A stretch of DNA of 64,000 nt, from the NCBI RefSeq assembly GCF_014195095.1, contig NZ_JACIBC010000003.1, forward strand, positions 310,001-374,000, given 5' to 3'. The stretch comes from Rhizobium sp. BK602. GTDB taxonomy: Bacteria > Pseudomonadota > Alphaproteobacteria > Rhizobiales > Rhizobiaceae. Each line of letters starts with the position of its first letter. Within the stretch, counting starts at the first letter, position 1. The notes below the pieces were generated by a model, which was not told where the DNA came from, ran no database searches, and worked only from the letters and a program-made list of their open reading frames with translations. Made by a program: the position numbers and the translations under genes. This document shows, in pieces, positions 39,598-48,333 of the stretch.

Positions 39598-41073
39598 TCA
39601 AGGCTGCGCTCCCGCAGCGGCGGCTTCCGCACCGAGGGCGCGCTCGGCGGCGAGACGGTTGATGCGATCGCGCAGCAGATACCAGCCGATGACCAGTGCC
39701 GGAACGATGACGATCAGCGATGCGATCGTCCAGGAGCCGACGGGATAGTCGAATGCCATGAGCACCAGCACGCCGAAGAGGAAGATGAGCGTGAGAATGC
39801 CGGTATAGGGCGCGCCGAACATGCGGAACTCCGGCCGGCTTATTTCGCCGCGGCGCGACAGATGCCACAGCTTGAGCTGGCAAAGCACGATGACGCCCCA
39901 TGCGCAGATAATGCCGAGAGCAGACAGGCTGAGCGCAATCTCGAAGGCCTCAGCGGGCACGACCGCATTCAGCGCCACGCCGAGAACCGTCACGGCGGCG
40001 GTCACCGCGATGCCGCCATAGGGTACGCCTGCCTTGTTCATCTTCGCGAGTGCCGCGGGGGCCGAGCCCGACACAGCCATCGAGTGAAGAATACGGCCGG
40101 TCGAATAGAGACCAGCATTCAGCGAGGAGAGCACGGCGGTCAGGACCACCAGGTTCATGATGATGTCGGCACCTTCGACGCCAATGGAGCCGAAGAAGGT
40201 CACGAAGGGGCTCTCACCGGCCTTATAGGCCGAGTAAGGCAGGAGGAGCGAAAGCAGCAGCACCGAGCCGACGTAGAAAATGAGGAGACGAGCGACAACG
40301 GTGCGGATGGCGCCGGGGATGACCTTGCGCGGATCGGCGGTTTCACCCGCCGTGGTGCCGATCAGCTCGACCGAGGCATAGGCGAACACGACGCCCTGAA
40401 TGATGACGAAAGCCGGCAGGATACCGTTGGGGAAGAAGCCGCCATTGTCGGTGATGATGCTCAAACCGACGGTATGCCCCTCGAGAGGAGTGCCGAACAC
40501 GACAAAGTAGATGCCAACGACCAGGAAGGTTACGAGCGCCAGAACCTTGATCAGGCTGAACCAGAATTCAAGCTCGCCGAACACCTTGACCGACAGCATG
40601 TTCATCACCAAGACGACCAGAAGCGCCGTCAACGCGAACACCCATTGGTCGATCCCGGCCAGCCAGGGGACGTAATGCTTGAAGAAATTCATGTAGAGGG
40701 CGACGGCCGTGACATCGGCGACCGAGGTCATCGCCCAGTTCAGCCAGTACATCCAGCCGGCGGCGAATGCCATCTTCTCTCCGTAGAACTCACGGGCGTA
40801 GGAGACGAAGGAGCCGGAGCTCGGACGGTGCATGATCAGTTCGCCGAGCGCGCGCAGAACCAGGAATGCGAAGAAGCCGCAGAGCGCATAGACGAAGACG
40901 AGCGCGGGGCCGGCCTGAGCAAGCCGCCCACCCGCGCCGAGGAACAGGCCGGTGCCGATCGCGCCGCCGATGGCGATCATCTGGATCTGCCGCGGCTTGA
41001 GGGCCTTGTGGTATCCAAGGTCCTCTTCGATGAAGACCTCGCGTTCGGCTTCGGCGATATTGTCAGATTTCAT
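39598..41073 (-). CDS. Amino-acid permease, APC family (AnsP/GabP-like)
   Basis: 491 residues with about 12 membrane helices. Seen: the N-terminal [46 protein letters not shown], and a middle segment [25 protein letters not shown], all hallmarks of the amino-acid transporter group holding AnsP, GabP and LysP. The asparaginase gene two bases downstream makes asparagine the likely substrate. A predicted GntR operator lies about 130 bp upstream at 41204. Confidence 0.9.
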   Translation of the reverse strand: MKSDNIAEAEREVFIEEDLGYHKALKPRQIQMIAIGGAIGTGLFLGAGGRLAQAGPALVFVYALCGFFAFLVLRALGELIMHRPSSGSFVSYAREFYGEKMAFAAGWMYWLNWAMTSVADVTAVALYMNFFKHYVPWLAGIDQWVFALTALLVVLVMNMLSVKVFGELEFWFSLIKVLALVTFLVVGIYFVVFGTPLEGHTVGLSIITDNGGFFPNGILPAFVIIQGVVFAYASVELIGTTAGETADPRKVIPGAIRTVVARLLIFYVGSVLLLSLLLPYSAYKAGESPFVTFFGSIGVEGADIIMNLVVLTAVLSSLNAGLYSTGRILHSMAVSGSAPAALAKMNKAGVPYGGIAVTAAVTVLGVALNAVVPAEAFEIALSLSALGIICAWGVIVLCQLKLWHLSRRGEISRPEFRMFGAPYTGILTLIFLFGVLVLMAFDYPVGSWTIASLIVIVPALVIGWYLLRDRINRLAAERALGAEAAAAGAQP

Positions 41074-41203
41074 GGATGTTACTCCTCCCTATGAAATTCG
41101 CTATTCGGTCGGCGGCTTCCTAGGCATCGCGACATCGCGCCAGGGAATAGCCGACCGCTGAAGAATGGCAGCGGGTGCGTCGCATGCCAAGCGATCGCTG
41201 TAA

Positions 41204-41218
41204 AGCTGCATGACAGAT
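41204..41218. promoter_or_regulatory. Putative GntR operator, copy 1 (permease-asparaginase promoter)
   Basis: AGCTGCATGACAGAT at 41204-41218 matches the reverse complement of the 41309-41323 element at 13 of 15 positions. It lies about 130 bp upstream of the permease start. Confidence 0.5.
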
Positions 41219-41308
41219 TTCGCACTCTCATAATCGTTCGGAAAGTCGGACGTCAAGAGGCATCCGCCCGCATTGACCAAGGCGTGGGGATTGACTAGGG
41301 TCGAGATT

Positions 41309-41331
41309 ATCTGTCAGACAGCTTGACAGAT
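41309..41331. promoter_or_regulatory. Putative GntR operator, copy 2 (aspartase promoter)
   Basis: A perfect inverted repeat ATCTGTCA (41309-41316) and TGACAGAT (41324-41331) with a 7-base spacer. Inside it lies CTGTC-A-GACAG. It is 40-60 bp upstream of the aspartase start. The first 15 bases recur, with one change, at 43502-43516. Confidence 0.65.
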
Positions 41332-41370
41332 ATTAGCGTCGTCTCGAACCATCAGGAGGATAATGTGGTC

Positions 41371-42792
41371 ATGACTCGCAGGGAGCGCGATCTGCTGGGC
41401 ACGAAGGAAATTCCAGCGGATGTCTATTGGGGAGTGCATACCGCAAGGGCGGTCGAGAACTTCCAGGTCACCGGAAACACCATCGGGCGCTATCCTCATC
41501 TCATCCGGGGTCTGGCCTTTGTGAAAGAGGCGGCGGCGATCGCAAACCACGAACTCGGCCTGCTCGATCAGGAACGGCTGGACGCCATCGTCCGGGCTTG
41601 CCGCGAGATCCGCGCCGGCGCACTTCACGACCAGTTCGTCGTGGACGTCATTCAGGGAGGCGCCGGCACCTCGACCAACATGAATGCCAACGAGGTGATC
41701 GCCAATCGCGCCCTCGAATTGCTCGGCCATACCAAGGGCAACTATGCCCGTCTTCATCCGAACGACCACGTCAATCTCAGCCAGTCGACCAACGATGCCT
41801 ATCCGACGGCGATCAATGTCGCCTTGATCGAGGCGATCGACGATCTCTCTGCATCCATGGGGATTTTGAAGACCGCTTTCGAAAGGAAAGCCAAGGAGTT
41901 CGATGGCTTCGTTAAAGTCGGGCGGACACAGCTGCAGGATGCCGTTCCGATGACACTCGGCCAGGAATTCCGGACTTTTGCGGTGATGCTCGGCGAAGAC
42001 CAGTCACGGCTGATCGAATCCGCCGCGCTGCTGCACGAAATCAATCTCGGCGCCACGGCGATCGGCACCGGACTGAACGCGCCGGCCGGCTATGCGGCTT
42101 TGGCATGCGCGCACTTGTCGCGGTTGACCGGGCGTCCGCTCGTCACGGCAAGCGACCTCATCGAGGCCACGCAGGACCCCGGCGCATTCGTGCATCTGTC
42201 GGGCGTGCTGAAGCGCGTCGCCGTCAAGCTGTCGAAGACATGCAACGATCTGCGCCTGCTGTCCTCCGGTCCGCGGGCCGGTATCGGCGAGATCACGCTG
42301 CCGGCCGTCCAGGCGGGATCGAGCATCATGCCGGGCAAGGTCAATCCGGTCATTCCGGAAATGGTCAACCAGGTCGCCTATGCGGTCATCGGCAACGACA
42401 TCACCATCACCATGGCGGCCGAGGCCGGCCAGCTCCAGCTCAACGCTTTCGAGCCGATCATCGTGCTGGCGCTCTCCCAGAGCATCAGCCAGCTCAGCAA
42501 TGCCTGCCGTATCCTCGCCGAACGCTGCGTCGACGGCATCCAGGCCAATCCGGCCGTCATGGCGCGCCGCGTTGAGGAATCGATCGGGCTCGCCACCGCG
42601 CTCAATCCGCTGATCGGCTATTACGCCGCGACCGAAGTCGCACAGGAAGCGCTCGCAAGCGGCCGCACCGTACCTCAGGTCGTCCTCGACCGTGGACACT
42701 TGACCGCGGCGCAGCTGCAGCAGGCGCTCAGCCCCGAGCATCTCGCCAACCTGCCGCCGCTTACGCCTGCTGAGGCCGATCTTCCCCGATGA
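41371..42792 (+). CDS. aspA: Aspartate ammonia-lyase (aspartase)
   Basis: 473 residues; deaminates aspartate to fumarate. Seen: the N-terminal RDLLGTKEIPADVYWGVHTARAVENF, VIQGGAGTSTNMNANEV, NDHVNLSQSTNDAYPTA, and the fumarase/aspartase signature GSSIMPGKVNPV bearing the active-site serine loop. Fumarase C is similar, but the LLGTKEIPAD start and the asparaginase neighbours favour aspartase. The ATG is chosen; a GTG two codons earlier (41365) has better spacing from AGGAGG and may be the real start. The 3' end overlaps the convergent GntR gene by 32 bp. Confidence 0.92.
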   Translation: MTRRERDLLGTKEIPADVYWGVHTARAVENFQVTGNTIGRYPHLIRGLAFVKEAAAIANHELGLLDQERLDAIVRACREIRAGALHDQFVVDVIQGGAGTSTNMNANEVIANRALELLGHTKGNYARLHPNDHVNLSQSTNDAYPTAINVALIEAIDDLSASMGILKTAFERKAKEFDGFVKVGRTQLQDAVPMTLGQEFRTFAVMLGEDQSRLIESAALLHEINLGATAIGTGLNAPAGYAALACAHLSRLTGRPLVTASDLIEATQDPGAFVHLSGVLKRVAVKLSKTCNDLRLLSSGPRAGIGEITLPAVQAGSSIMPGKVNPVIPEMVNQVAYAVIGNDITITMAAEAGQLQLNAFEPIIVLALSQSISQLSNACRILAERCVDGIQANPAVMARRVEESIGLATALNPLIGYYAATEVAQEALASGRTVPQVVLDRGHLTAAQLQQALSPEHLANLPPLTPAEADLPR

Positions 42793-43477
42793 TCGTGGTG
42801 ACGGCCTGCTTCACCTGGCCCAGGTGAGCCTCCATGGCCTCGCGCGCCTCCTGCCCCGAGCCCGCCTTGATCGCCTCGACGATCCGGCGGTGCTCGATGT
42901 TGGAGGCCGCGCGCCGGCCAGCCATCAAGTTGACCATCTCCGATTGCAGCGATATCGCCTCACGGGCATCGGAGACGATCTTGGCAAACAGCGCGTTCTC
43001 CGAGGATTCGGCGATCAGACAATGAAACTGCGAGTCGAGCTGTACCCACAGGTGCGGCTCTTCCTCGATCTCCATCTTGTCACAGAGCTCCAGCAAACCC
43101 GCCAGTTGGCGTTCCGTGCGGCGCAACGCCGCCCAGCTGGCGGCGGGAACCTCGATGAAGGGGCGGGCCTCGAAGAGATCGCGCGCGGAATATCCGCCGT
43201 AATTCAGCTCCGGACTGGTTTTCGCGGTCACGACATAGGTGCCGCTGCCGGTCCGCGTCTGCGTCAAACCAAGCGTCTGAAGGGAGCGCAGGGCCTCGCG
43301 GACGATCGGCCGGCTGACGCCGTATCTCTCGGCCAATTGCGCCTCGGACGGAAGGCGGATGCCGACGGCGAGCTGACCCGATATGATGGCCGACCGAATA
43401 TCGTCGAACACCGCCTCGGCGGCATTCTTGCGGCTGATCGGCCTTGTTTCGGATAACCAATCAGCCACGTCGTTCAT
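42761..43477 (-). CDS. GntR-family regulator (FadR/FCD), probable repressor of asparagine/aspartate use
   Basis: 238 residues. Seen: a winged helix (about 18-85) with LPSEAQLAERYGVSRPIVREALRSLQTLGL and a helical FCD domain with metal-binding positions in DSQFHCLIAE and EHRRIVEAI. It is convergent with aspartase. Its own promoter carries a copy of the operator found at the aspartase and permease promoters, so it probably controls all three units. The known rhizobial asparagine repressor AnsR is also a GntR protein, but I do not claim orthology. Confidence 0.88.
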   Translation of the reverse strand: MNDVADWLSETRPISRKNAAEAVFDDIRSAIISGQLAVGIRLPSEAQLAERYGVSRPIVREALRSLQTLGLTQTRTGSGTYVVTAKTSPELNYGGYSARDLFEARPFIEVPAASWAALRRTERQLAGLLELCDKMEIEEEPHLWVQLDSQFHCLIAESSENALFAKIVSDAREAISLQSEMVNLMAGRRAASNIEHRRIVEAIKAGSGQEAREAMEAHLGQVKQAVTTIIGEDRPQQA

Positions 43478-43501
43478 GCTCCATTTCTACAGATGCCACG
43501 G

Positions 43502-43516
43502 ATCTGTCACACAGCT
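43502..43516. promoter_or_regulatory. Putative GntR operator, copy 3 (regulator's own promoter)
   Basis: ATCTGTCACACAGCT at 43502-43516 differs from 41309-41323 at one position and contains CTGT-CAC-ACAG. It lies 25 bp upstream of the gntR start and suggests autoregulation. Confidence 0.55.
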
Positions 43517-43636
43517 AAGCCGAATTTCCTTCGGCTTCAAGCATGGCGCGGTGCGGAACGTCATGATCCATCCGCGATAGTCTGATCCACTTATCGATGT
43601 ACTGGTGACACCATAAATTGCACGATGCCGTGCCCG

Positions 43637-44029
43637 CTATCTCTCCAGCCAGTTTTCCACACGGAGACCGCGGATGCGATTAAACTCGCGCGTGTTGTCG
43701 GTAACAAGTGTCATGTCAAGCGCATGGGCATGCGCGGCGAGCAGCAGATCGTTGAGCCCGATGGTCTGCCCGGCTGCCTCCAATTCCGCGCGGATGCCGC
43801 CATATTCGGCATCAGCCGGAACATCCAGCGGCAGAACCGGGATCGTTTGCAGGACGCTTTCGACCCTTGCAGATAATTTTGCCGATCCCTTCTTTACGCA
43901 ACCATAGCGCAGCTCGGCCGCGACGACGATGCTGGTGCAAATCTCTTTGGGTCCCACCTGTTCGATGCGGCGCGCAGCCAGCCCAAGCGGGTTGCGGATG
44001 ATGTCGCTGATAATGTTTGTATCAAGCAT
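43637..44029 (-). CDS. vapC: VapC-family PIN-domain toxin ribonuclease
   Basis: 130 residues. Seen: the four acidic PIN residues, Asp3 in MLDTNIISD, Glu39 in VVAAELRYG, Asp94 in GLNDLLLAAHA and Asp111 in LVTDNTREF. VapC toxins cleave tRNA or rRNA and are neutralised by VapB. ATG 44029 lies eight bases after the antitoxin stop. The frame remains open upstream through vapB, but that part is not protein-like. All active-site residues are intact, so the toxin should be functional. Confidence 0.92.
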   Translation of the reverse strand: MLDTNIISDIIRNPLGLAARRIEQVGPKEICTSIVVAAELRYGCVKKGSAKLSARVESVLQTIPVLPLDVPADAEYGGIRAELEAAGQTIGLNDLLLAAHAHALDMTLVTDNTREFNRIRGLRVENWLER

Positions 44030-44037
44030 GTACCCGC

Positions 44038-44304
44038 TCAAAAGATGTCCTCCGGCGCGGCAGGCATATCCTCGATATCCGGGAACAGGTCTTCCGGCCC
44101 AAGCGGCGCTTCCTTCCGCCATTCGGCCAGTAGCTCCACGATGTTGGTCGGCCCGGTTACGGGCTCGATGATGAGCTTTTCTCCTTCGCGACGGATCAAT
44201 ACACGATCCCCTGGTAACTCGAATTCGACAGGAATGCGTACCGCCTGACTGCGATTGTTGCGAAACAGCTTGGCTTCTCGGGCTTTTGACGACGGAACAG
44301 GCAT
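44038..44304 (-). CDS. vapB: VapB-family antitoxin with SpoVT/AbrB-like N-terminus
   Basis: 88 residues. Seen: an N-terminal swapped-hairpin DNA-binding domain with AKLFRNNRSQAVRIPVEFELPGDRVLIRREGEKLIIEP and an acidic C-terminal tail (ELLAEWRKEAPLGPEDLFPDIED) that would wrap the toxin. It is the first gene of the vapB-vapC operon. A palindrome in the promoter fits autoregulation. Confidence 0.9.
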   Translation of the reverse strand: MPVPSSKAREAKLFRNNRSQAVRIPVEFELPGDRVLIRREGEKLIIEPVTGPTNIVELLAEWRKEAPLGPEDLFPDIEDMPAAPEDIF

Positions 44305-44317
44305 GGCGGCAGCCCCC

Positions 44318-44342
44318 TTGTATATGCCATATTGTATATGGC
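44318..44342. promoter_or_regulatory. Putative VapBC autoregulatory operator
   Basis: TTGTATATG is repeated at 44318-44326 and 44332-44340. GCCATAT (44326-44332) and ATATGGC (44336-44342) form an inverted repeat. The cluster lies 14-38 bp upstream of the vapB start. Confidence 0.6.
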
Positions 44343-44446
44343 TGCACGCACCATATCAAGCAATGGCTCGGACCATCGCGCGCAACTATATAACTATATA
44401 TTGGCACAAAGCGTGAGTACGGCGGTCCGCTTACAAGCACATATCC

Positions 44447-45304
44447 CTATCGATGCGTTCGCGGATAGGGATTGCGTTCCGGCGGCGTCCAGCCGGCCAG
44501 GCTGTCGGGGGCGGCTTTCCAGACTTCGACTTTCAGCGGATAGCACGCGGCCGTATCGCTCGAATGGCTGGAGCCGCAATCGCCGCCGGGGCATGCGGAC
44601 AGCGCACCCAGAAGATCGATCTCGGCGAAGAATTCGATGAAATCGCCGGGCCTGACCGGGCTTGCCTTCATGAAATACTGATGGGTGTCATGCGTAAAAC
44701 CGGTGCACATGAAGACATTCAGCACGTCATGCACATGCGCTTCCGCCTCTTCCAGAGACAGGTTCCGGTCGGTGGCGAGCGCCCGAACAAGGTTCGAATG
44801 GCAGCAATGATGGTAGTCGTTCCCCTTCAGCAGACGGTTGGTATAGGGATCGCAGCGGGTGCCGATGACATCGTGGACACCGGCTCCGTCGGCATCCCAG
44901 CCGTACCAGCCGAGCGTGTCGTGGGTGATCGTCGCCATCGGCCTGAGATGGGGCAGGCTGCTCCACAACCGGTCGCCGACGCCGACATGCGTGCCATGCA
45001 GGGCGCGCGTCTTGCCGCTGAAGAAGCGCTCGGACAGATCCTCGGCGTTCCAGAGATTGAGGTCGCCGACCTGCGAGCCTTCCATGCTGACGATGCGGAA
45101 GAAATGCCCGGCGGGAACATGAAAGCTCCGCGCATCGCGCGGCGGAACGATGGTCTCGCTGACCTTCGTCAGGCTTTGCCTTGCCGCATCCAGGAGCTTG
45201 AGATCGGCCGGCGGAAGCGTTTCGACCGGATAGACCACGACCGGCGGCTGGCTGCGGCGCTGCTCGGCATCGGAAGGGACTGGAGGCACGGATGACATCT
45301 GCAT
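44447..45304 (-). CDS. DUF1989 (urea carboxylase-associated) family protein
   Basis: 285 residues. Seen: the family blocks ARSFHVPAGHFFRIVSMEGSQVGDLNLW, CDPYTNRLLKG, YHHCCHSNLVRAL and FMCTGFTHDTHQYF with many His/Cys residues, then an extra C-terminal segment. In some bacteria pairs of DUF1989 proteins deiminate carboxyguanidine next to urea carboxylase; here the protein stands alone, without a partner or carboxylase, so that function is not assured. A 21-bp palindrome and a divergent LysR gene lie upstream. Confidence 0.85.
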   Translation of the reverse strand: MQMSSVPPVPSDAEQRRSQPPVVVYPVETLPPADLKLLDAARQSLTKVSETIVPPRDARSFHVPAGHFFRIVSMEGSQVGDLNLWNAEDLSERFFSGKTRALHGTHVGVGDRLWSSLPHLRPMATITHDTLGWYGWDADGAGVHDVIGTRCDPYTNRLLKGNDYHHCCHSNLVRALATDRNLSLEEAEAHVHDVLNVFMCTGFTHDTHQYFMKASPVRPGDFIEFFAEIDLLGALSACPGGDCGSSHSSDTAACYPLKVEVWKAAPDSLAGWTPPERNPYPRTHR

Positions 45305-45423
45305 TTCTTTCAGGCCCTTCTACCGGCTTGCTTCAGGTGGTTTGCGCCTTGGCGGAGCGCGTGAGTTCAGACGGCACACTAGCAAGGATGCACGAAGGGA
45401 CAACGCAGTTTGTTCTTGCCCTT

Positions 45424-45444
45424 TGACTAAGTATTACTTAGTCA
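45424..45444. promoter_or_regulatory. 21-bp perfect palindrome between DUF1989 and lysR genes
   Basis: Arms TGACTAAGTA (45424-45433) and TACTTAGTCA (45435-45444) flank a single T. It lies 7 bp upstream of the lysR start, within its ribosome-binding region, and about 120 bp upstream of the DUF1989 start. Confidence 0.7.
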
Positions 45445-45451
45445 TATCGAT

Positions 45452-46330
45452 ATGAGCACCCTCCCCCTCGCCTCATTGCGCGCCTTCGAAGCCGCCGCCC
45501 GCCACGAGAGCTTCGTCAAGGCGGCGGCCGAGCTCAATTTGACGGCGGCCGGCATTAGCCAGCATGTGCGCACGGTGGAGGGCTGGCTGAACGTTCCGCT
45601 GTTCGTGCGTCAGACACGCGGCGTCGCCTTGACGGCGGCGGGCCGTGAGTTCGGTGCCGCCGTGACATATGGGCTTGGCCATATCGAAATAGCCGCCCGG
45701 CAATTGCAGCTGGAATCCACCGGCCGCCCGGTCAGCGTTGCATGCATTGCCTCGGTGGCAACGCGATGGCTTATCCCGCGCCTGCCGCAATTCAAGGCGA
45801 TCTATCCGAACATGCGCATCAATATCGTCTACGCGCTCGAGGCGAAGACGCCGGAAGCAGCCGATGCCGACCTGCTGATCCGCCATGGATCGCGCCCCGC
45901 CTCGAATGCCCACAAGCTCCTGAGCGCTGAAACCCGCCCCACCTGCTCGGCGGAATTCCACGCTCGCCACGGCGGGCTCGCAACGCCGTACGATCTCACA
46001 CGCGCCGAGCTTCTTCACGATGAGACGACAGATGCCTGGACGCGCTGGTTTACGCTTGCCGGACGTCACGAGGCGCCGAGGGCAGGCCCGGTCTTCGGCG
46101 ATTTCAGCCTGATGATCGGGTCGGTCATCGGTGGGCAAGGCATCGGACTTTGTCCCACGGCCCTGATCGCCGAAGAGCTGGCGCGGGGCTCGTTGGTGAC
46201 GCTGTTCGACCTGCCCTCCGATACGGAGAAGGCCTATTGGCTTATCGAGGCCAGAAACCTGTCGCATGAGGCCGGCATATTCAGGGATTGGCTGACGGCG
46301 ATCAGCCGGGAACCACAGCCGTCGCCATAG
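45452..46330 (+). CDS. LysR-family regulator (GcvA-like)
   Basis: 292 residues. Seen: LASLRAFEAAARHESFVKAAAELNLTAAGISQHVRTVEGWLNVPLFVR, the winged helix of GcvA-type LysR proteins, and an effector domain with IASVATRWLIPRLPQFKAIYPN. It is divergent from the DUF1989 gene and probably controls it through the shared palindrome. Confidence 0.9.
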   Translation: MSTLPLASLRAFEAAARHESFVKAAAELNLTAAGISQHVRTVEGWLNVPLFVRQTRGVALTAAGREFGAAVTYGLGHIEIAARQLQLESTGRPVSVACIASVATRWLIPRLPQFKAIYPNMRINIVYALEAKTPEAADADLLIRHGSRPASNAHKLLSAETRPTCSAEFHARHGGLATPYDLTRAELLHDETTDAWTRWFTLAGRHEAPRAGPVFGDFSLMIGSVIGGQGIGLCPTALIAEELARGSLVTLFDLPSDTEKAYWLIEARNLSHEAGIFRDWLTAISREPQPSP

Positions 46331-46341
46331 GCGATCGCCGT

Positions 46342-47274
46342 CTAGACCCACTCCGAAGCCATGGTCATTTTAGCCGCCCGATGGCGCTCCGCGGCCTTCA
46401 GCAGGTCGACGAAGGCGCGGACCTTGGCGGGACGAAACCGCGCCGGCGGGAAGACGGCATGGATGCCACCGGCAGGCAGGCTCCAGTCCGGCAAAATGCG
46501 AACCAGCCGGCCCGCCTCGATATCCCGCGCCACGACATAGTCAGGGAATACGGAAACCCCTACTCCCGCGAGAGCACAGACATAGGCCGCCGGCGTCTTG
46601 TCGGTCGTGACGGCGCTATTGACGTCGATGGTCACCGTCTGGCCCTCCTGTCCCGAAAATGTCCAACGCAGCGGATTTTTGAGTGCCGAATTGGCAATCC
46701 ATGGCAAGCCGGCGGCATCTCCCGGCGACGAAACGGCAGCCATGGCGCGGATGAGGGCGGGAGCGGCAACCAGATATTGCTGAAAGGCCGCGAGACGGCG
46801 GGCCTGATTGCTGGAGTCCGTCAGCCAGCCGACGCGGATGGCCAGATCGACCTGACCGGCCGCCAGATCGATGACATCGTCGTCGAAGATGACGTTGACA
46901 TGCATCTGCGGGAACCGCTGGCGATAGAGAGCAATCGCGGGCGCCACTACCGCCGCGCCATAGTCGAGCGGCGCCGTCAGCGTCAGCGTTCCCGATGGCT
47001 CGCTCGCCCTTTGCGACATCTCGCCATAGGCCGCTTCCGCCTCGCGCAGGATCACGACGCAGCGATCATAGAAGCGGCGGCCCTCGTCCGTCGCGTGCAG
47101 CCGGCGCGTGGTGCGCGTCAGCAAAGTCACGCCCAGCTCCTGCTCCAGCCTGGCGACCTGATGACTGACGACAGCCTTCGCGACATCCAGCCGCTCCGCC
47201 GCCGATGTGAAGGAGCCGCTCTCCACGACCGTGGTGAAGAAGATCAACCTGTTGAGATTGAGGAGATCGTTCAT
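46342..47274 (-). CDS. LysR-family regulator
   Basis: 310 residues. Seen: FFTTVVESGSFTSAAERLDVAKAVVSHQVARLEQELGVTLLTRTTRRLHAT, a winged helix of the AaeR/PecT-like LysR group, and an effector domain starting LTLTAPLDYGAAVV. It is divergent from a three-gene plus-strand unit (MBL-fold protein, NAD(P)-binding protein, MoaF-like protein) and is its probable regulator. Confidence 0.9.
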   Translation of the reverse strand: MNDLLNLNRLIFFTTVVESGSFTSAAERLDVAKAVVSHQVARLEQELGVTLLTRTTRRLHATDEGRRFYDRCVVILREAEAAYGEMSQRASEPSGTLTLTAPLDYGAAVVAPAIALYRQRFPQMHVNVIFDDDVIDLAAGQVDLAIRVGWLTDSSNQARRLAAFQQYLVAAPALIRAMAAVSSPGDAAGLPWIANSALKNPLRWTFSGQEGQTVTIDVNSAVTTDKTPAAYVCALAGVGVSVFPDYVVARDIEAGRLVRILPDWSLPAGGIHAVFPPARFRPAKVRAFVDLLKAAERHRAAKMTMASEWV

Positions 47275-47292
47275 GATCGATTGTCTTTCTGG

Positions 47293-47311
47293 ATCATACA
47301 GTCTGTACGAT
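47293..47311. promoter_or_regulatory. Putative LysR operator
   Basis: The perfect core TACAG-T-CTGTA (47297-47307) extends to ATC and GAT outer arms (47293-47311) with one mismatched pair. It lies about 20 bp upstream of the lysR start and 85 bp upstream of the MBL gene. Confidence 0.6.
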
Positions 47312-47394
47312 TGCTTGATATTTATCTCCCAATCAAGGCCTGCGATAGCAGGTCTCTATCTTCAGGCCACCGCCACCCGATTGGGAGACAAGAC

Positions 47395-48288
47395 ATGATC
47401 ACACGCCGCGATACTCTCAAGCTTGCCGCTGCCGCCGGCATGGCAATCACCCCGCTCACCCTGGCGCACGCCGCAGGCGGCAAGCTCGAATGGACATTTT
47501 TCCAGGCGGACGAAACGGGCTTCCGCCGCACGCCCGTCCTCCTCACCGGCAAAAAGGAGGCCATCCTCCTCGACGGCGGCTTCACGCTGTCCGACGGACG
47601 CGCCGTGGCCGAGGCGATCAAAGCGACCGGCAAGCGCCTGACGACGATTTTCGTGAGCTGCAACGATCCGGACTATTATTTCAGCCTCCGGCCGATCGTG
47701 GAGGCCTTCCCGAAGGCGAAGGTCATCGCCAAGCCGGTCACCGTCGAGGCGATCAAGGCGAATGTCCAGAGCAAGCTCGAGGCCTGGGGGCCGCAGCTCA
47801 AGGACAATGGCCCGCAAAAACTCACTGATGTCGTCATTCCCACGCCCTCGAAGGCGACGTCCCTGGAACTCGAAGGCGCCCGCATCGAGATCGTCGAAGT
47901 GCCGGGCATGCATGATCGGCGCTATCTCTGGGTGCCGTCGCTCAAGGCCGTCTTCGGCGGCGTTCTCATCGATTCCGGCATTCACGTCTGGGTCGCCGAC
48001 ACGGCGACGCCGGAGCTGCGCGCCGCCTGGGTCAAGGCACTCGATGCCATTGCCGCCCGCAAGCCGAAGATCGTCGTTCCCGGCCATCAGGCGGAGGGAG
48101 CCGAACAGGGCATCGCCGCGATCACCTTCACGCGCGATTACCTCCTCGCCTTCGAGGAGGAGATGGGACGGACGAAGGACAGCGCCGAGCTGATTGCCGC
48201 GATGACCAAGCGCTATCCCGATCTCAAGGATGCCGGCACGCTGGCGCTCGGCGCCAAGGTCGCCAAGGGTGAAATGAAGTGGGGCTGA
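47395..48288 (+). CDS. Exported metallo-beta-lactamase-fold protein with degenerate metal site
   Basis: 297 residues. Seen: a Tat-type signal peptide (RRDTLKL at 4-10, cleavage near AHA at about 26), and the MBL fold order ILLDGGFTLSDG, TTIFVSCNDPDYYF, PGMHD, LKAVFGGVL and VVPGHQAEG. The first metal motif, normally HxxxDH, reads C89-N-D-P-D-Y94, so both histidines are missing; the aspartate before the fourth strand is also gone. Asp91, Asp93 and the last His remain. It may bind metal poorly or act as a non-enzymatic sensor or binding protein. GGGAG lies upstream of the ATG. Confidence 0.85.
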   Translation: MITRRDTLKLAAAAGMAITPLTLAHAAGGKLEWTFFQADETGFRRTPVLLTGKKEAILLDGGFTLSDGRAVAEAIKATGKRLTTIFVSCNDPDYYFSLRPIVEAFPKAKVIAKPVTVEAIKANVQSKLEAWGPQLKDNGPQKLTDVVIPTPSKATSLELEGARIEIVEVPGMHDRRYLWVPSLKAVFGGVLIDSGIHVWVADTATPELRAAWVKALDAIAARKPKIVVPGHQAEGAEQGIAAITFTRDYLLAFEEEMGRTKDSAELIAAMTKRYPDLKDAGTLALGAKVAKGEMKWG

Positions 48289-48333
48289 CAAAGGCCTCTC
48301 ACAGCATCACGACATCGAGAAGGAATGGATAAT

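Noticed and set aside
39596-39901. Upstream extension of the asparaginase frame
   Set aside because: It overlaps the permease 3' end and is not similar to any asparaginase N-terminus; TTG 39595 is the likely start.
41371-42792. Fumarase C instead of aspartase
   Set aside because: The N-terminus and the asparagine-use neighbourhood fit aspartase better, though the families are close.
46288-47394. Long upstream extension of the MBL-fold frame
   Set aside because: It runs antisense through lysR. The Tat signal and GGGAG site place the start at 47395.
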